This document shows positions 1-7,599 of a stretch of 14,902 bases of DNA, piece after piece. How positions within the stretch are numbered: the stretch's first letter is position 1; each line of letters starts with the position of its first letter. The notes below the pieces were generated by a model. That model saw only the letters and a list, made by a program, of their open reading frames with translations. It made no database searches and was not told the DNA's origin. The DNA is from Sulfurimonas sp. (lineage in GTDB: Bacteria > Campylobacterota > Campylobacteria > Campylobacterales > Sulfurimonadaceae), in NCBI GenBank assembly GCA_022712775.1, contig JAFLJZ010000076.1, forward strand, positions 1 to 14,902, written 5' to 3'. Both the position numbers and the translations under genes were made by a program.

Positions 1-198
1 CTTGCACATCGTGCAAACGAATTAACGGAAGATATTGGAGCAAGACGATTGCATACAGTATTAGAAAAAATACTTGAAGAAATTAGTTTTGATGCAGATG
101 AACATGCTGGTGAAGACTATACTATCACAGCAGAGTATGTGCATGAAAAACTCGATGATGTAGTAGAAGACGACGACCTTTCACGATATATACTATAA
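1..198 (+). CDS. hslU: HslU C-terminus (ATPase subunit of HslVU protease), 5' truncated by window
   Basis: Frame 1 is open from the first base and encodes 65 residues ending in DLSRYIL. The stretch with [20 protein letters not shown] and the DEDLSR(Y/F)IL-type ending are the hallmark C-terminus of HslU. In this AAA+ family the C-terminal tail docks into HslV to open the proteolytic chamber, and the GARRLH segment carries the sensor-2 arginine. HslU unfolds cytoplasmic proteins with ATP and feeds them to the HslV peptidase. Only the small C-terminal domain is visible; the Walker motifs lie outside the window. The stop is 13 bp before era, so the two are probably cotranscribed. I recall the same hslV-hslU-era neighbourhood from Campylobacter. 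Confidence 0.95.
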   Translation, partial: LAHRANELTEDIGARRLHTVLEKILEEISFDADEHAGEDYTITAEYVHEKLDDVVEDDDLSRYIL

Positions 199-211
199 TT
201 AAGGCTAAAAA

Positions 212-1120
212 ATGACTAAGGCTGATTTTTCACAAAAAACCCATGCGGGTTTTGTTTCTTTAATTGGGCGTCCAAACGCTGGGAAAAGTACTTTAATGAA
301 TTCACTTCTTGGTGAAAAAATTGCTATGGTTTCGCAAAAAGCCAATGCTACAAGACGCCGCTCAAATGCAATAGTGATGCATGAAGACACACAAATTATT
401 TTTATAGATACTCCTGGTCTTCATGAAAGAGAAAAAATGCTTAACAAGTTTATGCTTGATGAAGCACTTAAAGCTATGGGAGACTGTGATCTAATTGTTT
501 ACCTTGCTCCTGTAACTGATGGAGTAGAACATTATGAAAAATTTTTAAAGCTTAATAATGCCAAAGTAAAACATATTATTGTCATCTCTAAAATCGATCA
601 AGTATCTCAAGAAAAACTTTTTAAAAGAATAGCTTCTTATTCTCCTTATGCCGAACACTTTGAAGCACTTATCCCAATGGCAATTCCTAAAAAAGTAGGG
701 CATGCTGACTTGCTAAAAGTGATTAGTAAACATCTTCCAGAATCACCTTTTCTTTTTGACCCAGAAAACTTAACAAGTGAGTTAGTTCGAGACATCTATG
801 CAGGATTTATCCGTGAAGGAATTTTTGAAAATGTAAGTGATGAGATTCCATACGAATCAGATGTAATTATTGATAGTATTGTAGAAGAGAAAAAAATAGA
901 CAAAATTTTCGCTACTATTATCATTGAAAAAGAAAGTCAAAAAGGAATTATCATTGGTAAAGGTGGTGATTCTATAAAAAGAATTGGTACCTATGCCCGC
1001 ATGAAAATAGAAACACTTAGTGGTAAAAAAGCCTTTTTAGAACTTCAAGTCATTGTAAAAAAGGGCTGGACTAAAGATAAAAACTTTTTAAAAGAAATAG
1101 GATACGAGAATGTTAAATAA
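212..1120 (+). CDS. era: GTPase Era (16S rRNA / 30S ribosome assembly)
   Basis: The 302-residue protein has the usual Era length and layout: an N-terminal GTPase domain and a C-terminal KH RNA-binding domain. Visible motifs are G1 GRPNAGKS at residues 19-26, the NATRR switch-I region around 45-49, G3 DTPG at 66-69, and G4 as SKID at 126-129, where the family normally has NKxD. The KH loop GKGG lies in the C-terminal third. Era binds the 3' end of 16S rRNA and couples 30S maturation to GTP hydrolysis, partly at the inner membrane. The start at 212 follows an AAGG-containing stretch after hslU. The 3' end overlaps the next gene by 11 bp. The Ser for Asn in G4 is the only unusual motif residue; identity is not in doubt. 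Confidence 0.96.
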   Translation: MTKADFSQKTHAGFVSLIGRPNAGKSTLMNSLLGEKIAMVSQKANATRRRSNAIVMHEDTQIIFIDTPGLHEREKMLNKFMLDEALKAMGDCDLIVYLAPVTDGVEHYEKFLKLNNAKVKHIIVISKIDQVSQEKLFKRIASYSPYAEHFEALIPMAIPKKVGHADLLKVISKHLPESPFLFDPENLTSELVRDIYAGFIREGIFENVSDEIPYESDVIIDSIVEEKKIDKIFATIIIEKESQKGIIIGKGGDSIKRIGTYARMKIETLSGKKAFLELQVIVKKGWTKDKNFLKEIGYENVK

Positions 1121-2102
1121 GAAAATGTTAAATCAAATTCTATTACTTTCATTACTTAGTGCATTACTCAACATATCTCTATATGCGGATAATATACTTA
1201 CAAATTATAGAAACAATGGTCTTGATGATATAGAAAAAAAGATGGATTCGGAATTAACTAAAACCGAATACTGGGACAACTATCTCAAAGATAAAGATAC
1301 AAAATTTGGATATATAGAATCATATGCATCTGTTTTAACTTGCAATAAAAAAGAATCTTCACTTCATTTATACAATAAAGATAATAATAATTCTTTTACT
1401 TTAGAAAAAAACTATTCAGCATTTACAGGAGAAGTTAAAGGCGATAAGATTAAAGAGGGAGACTTAAAAACACCTATTGGAATATACAATATCACAAAAA
1501 AAATATCTAAACTAGATTCTTTTTATGGTCCCTTAGCTCTTGTAACATCTTATCCTAATTTATATGATAAGTATAGAGGGAAAACTGGGTCTGGTATATG
1601 GATACATGGACTTCCAACTCAGCAAAAAAGAGATGATTTCACAAGAGGTTGTATAGCAATTAACAATGAGAATATTCAATGTTTAGATAGAAGTATGGAT
1701 ATAGAAAAAACAATTCTTATCATTTCAGAATCTACAACAAAACAAAACATTTCAAAAGAAATATTATCAAAGCTACTAGCAGGACTCTACGAATGGAGAT
1801 ACAGCTGGCTTTACAATGAAACACAGAAATATTTATCATTCTACTCTAGCGATTTTATTAGAAGTAATGGTATGAAATATGAACAATTTAAAAAATATAA
1901 AACAAGAATTTTCGATAAGGCTGAAAAGAAGAAAATTATTTTTAATAATATTAATGTTATTCCCTACCCTAATGCTGAAAATACATTTAAAATAACCTTT
2001 AAACAATACTATACCTCTAAAAGTTTTTATTTTGAAGGAGATAAAATTTTAATGGTACGAGTTGATTCTGATAATAATTTCAAAATCTTTACAGAAAAAT
2101 AA
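1110..2102 (+). CDS. csd6: Secreted L,D-carboxypeptidase/transpeptidase, YkuD fold (Csd6/Pgp2 type)
   Basis: This 330-residue protein begins with a signal peptide (hydrophobic core about residues 6-24, likely cut after A26). A YkuD domain spans about 68-207, with its catalytic signature at HG 166-167 and TRGC 178-181 (nucleophile C181). A C-terminal region of about 110 residues resembles the NTF2-like domain of Helicobacter Csd6 and Campylobacter Pgp2. Those enzymes act in the periplasm as L,D-carboxypeptidases, removing the terminal D-Ala of tetrapeptide stems to give tripeptides, and are needed for helical shape. The start at 1110 has AGGA 7 bp upstream; an in-frame ATG at 1125 would also leave a workable signal peptide. 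It overlaps era by 11 bp and is followed after 12 bp by the next enzyme of the same pathway. The L,D-carboxypeptidase activity, as opposed to crosslinking, is inferred from the NTF2-like tail. Confidence 0.85.
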   Translation: MLNKKMLNQILLLSLLSALLNISLYADNILTNYRNNGLDDIEKKMDSELTKTEYWDNYLKDKDTKFGYIESYASVLTCNKKESSLHLYNKDNNNSFTLEKNYSAFTGEVKGDKIKEGDLKTPIGIYNITKKISKLDSFYGPLALVTSYPNLYDKYRGKTGSGIWIHGLPTQQKRDDFTRGCIAINNENIQCLDRSMDIEKTILIISESTTKQNISKEILSKLLAGLYEWRYSWLYNETQKYLSFYSSDFIRSNGMKYEQFKKYKTRIFDKAEKKKIIFNNINVIPYPNAENTFKITFKQYYTSKSFYFEGDKILMVRVDSDNNFKIFTEK

Positions 2103-2114
2103 ATAGAATACTAA

Positions 2115-3413
2115 ATGAAAAAACTTTCAAATAATCTTTTATTTATATTTTTATTTCTTGTAAGTATTTTACATGCTGATATTCAAATTATAAAAAAAGA
2201 AAATAGCGATTCCAACACAACCCTGCTTGTAATTGCAGGCATACATGGGAATGAACCTGGAAGTTATTTTGCCGCATCACTCCTAGCTACACAATACGAT
2301 ATTAAATCAAAAAACCTTTGGATAGTCCCAAATCTTAACAAAGATAGTATTATCGCAAATAAACGTGGTGTTAATGGAGACATGAATAGAAAATTTGCTG
2401 TTATAAAAAAAAATGATAAAGATAAGGAAATTATTGAAGGTGTGAAAAAACTTATTCTAACGAAACAAGTCTCATTAGTTTTAAACCTTCACGATGGACA
2501 TGGCTTTTATAGGAAAGAGTTTCAAGGAAATATTTTTAATCCTAATGCCTGGGGTCAAACCTGCGTAATTGATCAATATAAACTTGATGAAAACCAACCC
2601 TTTGGAAATCTTAATCAAATCGCTTCTACAGTCAAAGAAAATCTTAACCAAAATCTCATTAAAGAACATCATGCCTTTAATGTAAGAAACACAAAAACAA
2701 AATTTGATGATGAACAAATGCAACTCTCACTTACATATTTTGCAGTTACACATAATAAGCCAGCTTTTGCAATTGAGAGTAGCAAAAATCTTTCTTCACT
2801 TTCTCAAAAGGTCTACTATCAACTCTTAGCAATTGAAGGTTTTATGGATGTAATGGAGATTAAATATAAGAGAAACTTTACTTTAGATGAAAAATCAATC
2901 GCCCGTATCATCCAAGAATACGGTACAATCAAGATAAATGGTAATATTTCACTTGAATTATCTAAGATAAAAAAATCTTTAAGCTATATTCCGATAAAAT
3001 CAAAGAGTAACGAGTTTATATTCTCAAATCCATTGGGAAATATTAAACGCCAAAGAGGAAAATTTGTCGTCTATATTGGGAACAAGAAGATTACAACACT
3101 TAAACCTCAATATTTTAAAATAGCAAGTGCTTGTCCTGAAAAAATTAAAGTTGAAGTTGATGGAAAAATAATTTTCATTGATAAAGCTACAGAATTTTCA
3201 GTAAAAGACGATTTTATAATTATACAAGATGATGACATTCGTGTGAATGTTATTGGATTTACAAAAAAAAGTATTTCTAACGAGAGTGGGATAACAATTC
3301 AATATAAAACTTTGAATAAAAAATTTTCCATTGATAGGCATCATAAGAAATATCGAATTGAGTTTTATAATAAAACCCAATTTTGTTCCATGTCGGTGGT
3401 TCATTTTAAATAG
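2115..3413 (+). CDS. csd4: Periplasmic D,L-carboxypeptidase, peptidase family M99 (Csd4/Pgp1 type)
   Basis: This 432-residue protein has a signal peptide (residues 1-21, ending SILHA) and an N-terminal M14-like zinc carboxypeptidase domain to about 250. Likely zinc ligands are H44 and E47 in GIHGNEPG and H126 in NLHDGHG. The substrate-carboxylate motif is N91-R92 in DMNRKF, and the probable catalytic glutamate is E221 in FAIESSKN. The remaining ~180 residues are beta-rich, matching the extra domains of Helicobacter Csd4 and Campylobacter Pgp1. In those species the enzyme cleaves the meso-DAP from tripeptide stems, leaving dipeptides, and is required for helical shape. It lies directly after the enzyme predicted to make its tripeptide substrate. 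The ribosome-binding site is weak. Whether this host is curved or helical cannot be read from the sequence. Confidence 0.88.
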   Translation: MKKLSNNLLFIFLFLVSILHADIQIIKKENSDSNTTLLVIAGIHGNEPGSYFAASLLATQYDIKSKNLWIVPNLNKDSIIANKRGVNGDMNRKFAVIKKNDKDKEIIEGVKKLILTKQVSLVLNLHDGHGFYRKEFQGNIFNPNAWGQTCVIDQYKLDENQPFGNLNQIASTVKENLNQNLIKEHHAFNVRNTKTKFDDEQMQLSLTYFAVTHNKPAFAIESSKNLSSLSQKVYYQLLAIEGFMDVMEIKYKRNFTLDEKSIARIIQEYGTIKINGNISLELSKIKKSLSYIPIKSKSNEFIFSNPLGNIKRQRGKFVVYIGNKKITTLKPQYFKIASACPEKIKVEVDGKIIFIDKATEFSVKDDFIIIQDDDIRVNVIGFTKKSISNESGITIQYKTLNKKFSIDRHHKKYRIEFYNKTQFCSMSVVHFK

Positions 3414-3424
3414 GATTGTAACTA

Positions 3425-4960
3425 ATGAGTACAGAACAATTAAATGCTTTTTCAAGCGTAATTTCAGTCAACCCATATACTAATGATTATATCAGTGGTA
3501 TATCAAGCTTCTTAACACCTGTAAAATCTCCAGAGTTTGCAAAAGATCAATTTGTTACATCATATTTAAATACACAAAATTATATTAACAACCAGATAGA
3601 AATAAGCAAAAATATTCCCCAAGAAGATATTTTAGATGCTATTAATATTAAAATATACGATGAACTTGGGCTTGATCAGGCTATAGAATACCAAATACAA
3701 TATATTGAAACATTTAGTAAAATGGAAGGGGAAAATAGAAATTTTCAAGTTTTTATTGTTGATCCTTTAGAAATAATTGATACATATGCTAATGTTGTAG
3801 AACAAATTAAATATATCGATGTTATAACTCCTGCTCCTTTACTGATAAAGTCTCTTTATACTAAAGATATTATTGACGACAATGGTATTCATTGTTTTTT
3901 ATACTTTGAAGAACACGATGCTTTTATATCTATATACAATGAAAAAGATTTTATCTATTCTAAATCATTGAAATATTCTTTAACCTATATGCATGAAAGA
4001 TTTTGTGAACTTTATGGCGAAAAAATAGAATACAACGAATTTATTCATTTTTTGACGCAAGAGAACCTAAAATATACTACAAGTGCGTATAAAGAGTTTA
4101 TTTTAAGACTTTATAAAGAAATTTTTGCAAATATTAATGATATTTTAACATATACAAAAAAAGCTTTTGAAATTGAAAAAGTAGAGCATATATACATTGG
4201 TTCTCAGGTTAATATGTCTTCGAAACTTTATGAAATAGCTGAAGTTGAACTTGGAATTGCCTCAAGTGACTTTAATTTTGATTATGGCTTTGAAGAAAAC
4301 GATAACTATATTGATCAAATGCATGCACTTATGCATATCACTACTACGATTGATGAGGAGGAAAAGTATCCATGTAATTTTTCTTCTTTTCACCGTCCAC
4401 CAAAATTTATTAAACGAGAAAGTGGTCGGCTTTTAATTCTTGGGGCCGCTTCATTTGTGATAGCCTTTGCTTATCCAGTGACATTTTGGATATTACTCTA
4501 TTCTCAAGAACTTCAATACTCTTTACTCCAGCAAACATATAAAGAGGTACATGCTGAAAAATCAACAAGAGATGCTACCATCAAAAGTAGACTCGCTGAT
4601 AAACAAAAAGCCTTAGCCTTGTTAAAAGAGGAAGAGGACAGTTATAATTCAAAAAAGAACACACTTGTTACAATACATGATGTAAAAGTAAATTATCCTA
4701 TGAAAGCTAAGCTCATAACCACTTTAGCGAATGACTTAAATAAATATGCTGTTAAAATACAGAGAATAGCATACACAGAAGCTGAAAAGAAAAAGGTATT
4801 TACTCTATATCTAACATCTAGTAAAGATAAGAAGATAACAAATCTTTTAGAATACTTTACAAAAAAATATGACCAAAAATTTCATTTTTCTATTGAAAAA
4901 ATTATATTTGATGAAGATAAAAAACTATACTTTAGTGAGCTAAAGGTAAATATATTATGA
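3425..4960 (+). CDS. GspL-like pilus/secretion assembly protein (fused PilM-like and PilN-like)
   Basis: The 511-residue protein has a soluble N-terminal part (about 1-330) that looks like the actin-like fold of PilM or the cytoplasmic domain of GspL/MshI. It is followed by one membrane segment (about 336-359), a coiled coil (about 360-412) and a small C-terminal periplasmic domain (about 420-511). This order is that of GspL, or of PilM joined to PilN. No convincing ATP-binding motif is visible in the N-terminal domain, as is usual for GspL. The protein would link the cytoplasmic assembly ATPase to the periplasmic PilO/PilP-like proteins encoded next. It starts 11 bp after csd4 with AGGA upstream and overlaps the following gene by 4 bp (ATGA). 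The assignment rests on architecture and gene order, since sequence in this family diverges quickly. Confidence 0.7.
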   Translation: MSTEQLNAFSSVISVNPYTNDYISGISSFLTPVKSPEFAKDQFVTSYLNTQNYINNQIEISKNIPQEDILDAINIKIYDELGLDQAIEYQIQYIETFSKMEGENRNFQVFIVDPLEIIDTYANVVEQIKYIDVITPAPLLIKSLYTKDIIDDNGIHCFLYFEEHDAFISIYNEKDFIYSKSLKYSLTYMHERFCELYGEKIEYNEFIHFLTQENLKYTTSAYKEFILRLYKEIFANINDILTYTKKAFEIEKVEHIYIGSQVNMSSKLYEIAEVELGIASSDFNFDYGFEENDNYIDQMHALMHITTTIDEEEKYPCNFSSFHRPPKFIKRESGRLLILGAASFVIAFAYPVTFWILLYSQELQYSLLQQTYKEVHAEKSTRDATIKSRLADKQKALALLKEEEDSYNSKKNTLVTIHDVKVNYPMKAKLITTLANDLNKYAVKIQRIAYTEAEKKKVFTLYLTSSKDKKITNLLEYFTKKYDQKFHFSIEKIIFDEDKKLYFSELKVNIL

Positions 4961-5604
4961 AAACACAGATAGAAGATTTTTTACAAAAAATAGATAATAA
5001 CTTTAAAGATAAGACTCAAAAAGATATTTATATGACTTATGTCATGGTATTTGGCATCATCTTCGCTTTTGCATACCTTATGTTTTGGGATAGTTCAGAA
5101 GCTGACTTTAACGCCAAGAGAGCACAAGTTGTGTCTATAGAATCACAAATAGCAAATGACAAAAGATTTTTACAACTCAATCCGGCTACTAAAATCATCC
5201 AAATTGAAAATGATACGAAATCTATTGAGAAAAAAATGTTAGCCTTTAAAGATAACAACCAATATATAAAAACGAAAATAGAAGAGATATCATCACTTAT
5301 TTACGATGAACAAACTTGGGGTAAATATCTCCATTCAATTTCCAAAAATGCAAAAGCTAATAATGTACAAATTTTAGAATTTTCAAATACTTATATTGAT
5401 AATCAAACATCGTTTGGCCATATACTTGACATTAATATTAAGACAAGTGCAAATTTCAATAATACACTTAACTTTATTAATTCACTTGAGCAAAGCGAAT
5501 TAGTAGTTGACTTACATGACTTCAATATAGAAGCACTAAACATACAAGCACTGAAGAAAATCAATAGTGATTTAAATATTTCAGTTTGGGGGATTATATA
5601 CTAA
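4957..5604 (+). CDS. PilO/MshJ-like inner-membrane assembly protein
   Basis: This 215-residue protein has a short cytoplasmic N-terminus, a single membrane helix at about residues 26-44, a charged coiled coil at about 52-115, and a C-terminal ferredoxin-like domain at about 120-215. This is the standard plan of PilO, GspM and MshJ. Such proteins pair with the PilN/GspL periplasmic domain to form the alignment complex between the inner-membrane motor and the secretin. It begins in the ATGA overlap with the GspL-like gene, implying translational coupling, and its stop overlaps the first base of the next start. Its place between a GspL-like and a PilP-like gene matches mshI-mshJ-mshK. Primary sequence alone would not identify it. 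Confidence 0.72.
   Translation: MKTQIEDFLQKIDNNFKDKTQKDIYMTYVMVFGIIFAFAYLMFWDSSEADFNAKRAQVVSIESQIANDKRFLQLNPATKIIQIENDTKSIEKKMLAFKDNNQYIKTKIEEISSLIYDEQTWGKYLHSISKNAKANNVQILEFSNTYIDNQTSFGHILDINIKTSANFNNTLNFINSLEQSELVVDLHDFNIEALNIQALKKINSDLNISVWGIIY
5588..5592 (+). promoter_or_regulatory. Ribosome-binding site supporting the start at 5604
   Basis: A run of five G bases followed by ATT lies 11 bp upstream of the ATG at 5604. It supports this start over the in-frame ATG at 5586, which itself lies just upstream of this run. Confidence 0.45.
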
Positions 5605-6050
5605 TGAAAACTTTACCAATAATTCTTTTATTATCTTTAAATATTTTTGCAAATGAACTCCAGTGGGTTGATGAACAAATAGAGGCTATAAAACCTCCAA
5701 GAGATGGTATCAGAAGTTCCCGAATAAATGCAGTCAAGACTCCTTTTATTTCCTTAACAAAAGATGAAGATAAAAAAGACAACGCTCAAAAGAAGGTCAA
5801 TAAAAATCCTTCTAGTATAGCACTTACTAATACAAAAAAAGTAATTCAAAAATCTCGAGCTTTAAGTCTTAAAGCAATTATTAACTCGTCGGCACTTATC
5901 AATGGAAAGTGGTATAAACTCTATGACAAAGTTGGGAAATATACACTTACTAAAGTTGATAGAACTGGAATCACACTTTCATACAAAAAGAAAAAACTCA
6001 TTCTTTCAACGAATACAAAAAATAAAAATCTAAAATTTAAGAATAATTAG
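5604..6050 (+). CDS. PilP/MshK/CtsR-like periplasmic secretin-linking protein
   Basis: I use the ATG at 5604 (148 residues) because it places a clean signal peptide at the N-terminus (MKTLPIILLLSLNIFA, likely cut after A16) and has a G-rich ribosome-binding site at 5588-5592. An upstream in-frame ATG at 5586 would lie inside the preceding gene and add six residues ahead of the signal. After a Lys/Ser-rich linker (about 30-85), residues about 88-135 resemble the small beta-barrel HR domain of GspC/PilP. The pattern includes SLKAIINSSALINGKWYKL and a following GKYTLTKV. In relatives this domain binds the N0 domain of the secretin, and the secretin gene follows 8 bp later. The position matches mshK and, as I recall, Campylobacter ctsR. 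The start overlaps the stop of the PilO-like gene by one base. Confidence 0.7.
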   Translation: MKTLPIILLLSLNIFANELQWVDEQIEAIKPPRDGIRSSRINAVKTPFISLTKDEDKKDNAQKKVNKNPSSIALTNTKKVIQKSRALSLKAIINSSALINGKWYKLYDKVGKYTLTKVDRTGITLSYKKKKLILSTNTKNKNLKFKNN

Positions 6051-6058
6051 GAATTATC

Positions 6059-7585
6059 ATGAAAAAATTAAAATTATCCATCTATGCAACTTTAGTGAGC
6101 CTTCTTATCTCTACAAATGCTTTTGGAGATTGTTCATTTGAACTTTTTAGTATTAGTTCTACAAAGGGTACAAAAATTATAGACTTTGTTGAGCAACTTA
6201 GTGATGAATGTGAATACACAATTATTATTACCGATCCAAATGCTGAAAAATTTCTTGATTCTTCACTCAACAAAACACATCTTAAAAATCTAACAATCGA
6301 TGAAGTTTTTAATATTATTCTTAATGAAAATAACCTCTCTTATACCTTAGAAAATAATATTCTTAAAATCTCTTATTTAACGACTATGGTATTTGCAATA
6401 GATTACATTTTATCTACAAGAAAAAGTACTGCAAGCACAGATATTACACTTAGTTCTTCTTCATCAGCAGCTCAAGGTGGTGCTCAAGGTGGTGCTCAAC
6501 AAGGTATGATGGGTAGTGGGGCAACAACAGAATCAGGTATAAAAATAACATCTGATGATGAAGTGAAATTTTGGGAAGAACTAGACAAAGAATTTCAAGC
6601 TGTTTTAAATAGACCGCATGATATCTACGAAGCAGAACTTCCTATTATCAACAAAAATGCAGGTCTTATTACAGTAACTGCTACTATCAAACAAATGAAT
6701 CGATTCGAAGCTTATTTAAAAAGACTACAGAAAAAAGTACAACTCCAGGTACTTATAGATGTTCAACTTTTACTTGTTACTATGAATGAAGGTCAATCAA
6801 CTGGTGTTGATTGGTCACAGCTTTATGCACTTCAAAATATCTCTCTCGCTGCCAATGCTATTTCAAAGAACAATGTGCCAACATGGACTGCTCCAGCTAC
6901 CATTACAACTGCTGGTATACAAGCAGTAAATAATGCTAGTATAGTGTCATTAACAGCAGAAGCAACACTTAGTGAAGTTATAAAATTTTTAAAAACACAA
7001 GGTGATGTGAGTGCGCTCTCAAACCCTAAGGTTTTAACACTTAACAATCAACCTGCACTTATTACTGTTGGTACGGAGTTCTTTTATAAGATAACAAGTT
7101 CAGTAAGCACAACCGCAGCAAGTACCACTACGAGTGAAGATGAAAATATTCAATCTGTTTTTGCAGGTGTTCTCTTAGACATTACTCCAGAAATTTCTGA
7201 AGACAGAACCATTACACTAAAAATAAATCCTTCTTTATCTGAAACAAGAGAAGATATAACTGCTACAAATGGAGCAGATAGAACTATGCCACCAGATTTA
7301 GAACGTCGTCAGCTTTCATCTGTTGTAACGGTTAAAGATGGTAAACGAATCATCTTAGGTGGACTAATTAATACAAAAACAACTCTAGCCTCCAATCAAG
7401 TACCACTTCTTGGAAGTATTCCTGTTCTTGGATGGTTATTTAAATATGAAGAAACTTCAAAAGTAACACAAGAACTTGTAATCATCATTGAACCACATAT
7501 TATTGATAAAGAAAGCTCAACACTATCTCTTAAAGATTTAGGCTATAACGGCATGGATGAAGAACTTATTAATGATAAAAATTAG
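6059..7585 (+). CDS. mshL: Outer-membrane secretin, MshL/CtsD type
   Basis: The 508-residue protein has a signal peptide ending near residues 21-23, an N-terminal N0/STN-like region (about 25-105), and a low-complexity Ser/Gly/Gln linker (about 132-155). A secretin core follows from about 220 to 483. The conserved secretin end is plain: VKDGKRIILGGLI at 425-437, VPLLGSIPVLGWLFK at 448-462 and ELVIIIEPHII at 472-482. SNPKVLTLNNQPALITVG at 321-338 is the other family signature. Secretins form the gated outer-membrane channel for pili, secreted proteins or incoming DNA. It lacks the AMIN domains of PilQ and is short, like MshL and Campylobacter CtsD. C25 and C51 could form a disulfide. No lipobox or pilotin gene is seen. 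AGGA precedes the start, 8 bp after the PilP-like gene. Confidence 0.93.
   Translation: MKKLKLSIYATLVSLLISTNAFGDCSFELFSISSTKGTKIIDFVEQLSDECEYTIIITDPNAEKFLDSSLNKTHLKNLTIDEVFNIILNENNLSYTLENNILKISYLTTMVFAIDYILSTRKSTASTDITLSSSSSAAQGGAQGGAQQGMMGSGATTESGIKITSDDEVKFWEELDKEFQAVLNRPHDIYEAELPIINKNAGLITVTATIKQMNRFEAYLKRLQKKVQLQVLIDVQLLLVTMNEGQSTGVDWSQLYALQNISLAANAISKNNVPTWTAPATITTAGIQAVNNASIVSLTAEATLSEVIKFLKTQGDVSALSNPKVLTLNNQPALITVGTEFFYKITSSVSTTAASTTTSEDENIQSVFAGVLLDITPEISEDRTITLKINPSLSETREDITATNGADRTMPPDLERRQLSSVVTVKDGKRIILGGLINTKTTLASNQVPLLGSIPVLGWLFKYEETSKVTQELVIIIEPHIIDKESSTLSLKDLGYNGMDEELINDKN
6470..6505 (+). repeat. 12-bp tandem repeat coding for Ala-Gln-Gly-Gly in the secretin linker
   Basis: Two perfect copies of GCTCAAGGTGGT (6470-6481 and 6482-6493) are followed by a third, altered copy (GCTCAACAAGGT, 6494-6505). 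They encode AQGG AQGG AQQG at residues 138-149 of the secretin. The unit is a multiple of three, so copy-number change would lengthen or shorten the linker without shifting the frame. Confidence 0.85.
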
Positions 7586-7599
7586 GAAAGTAGAAAAAC

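Noticed and set aside
2481..3455. Minus-strand frames at 2481-2723 and 3198-3455 inside csd4
   Set aside because: They are antisense to a gene with intact zinc-site motifs. AT-rich composition yields chance open frames.
6059..6140. Secretin as a lipoprotein through the Cys near the signal peptide
   Set aside because: The residues before C25 (AFGDC) do not fit a lipobox, which needs a small residue directly before the Cys and Leu at about -3.
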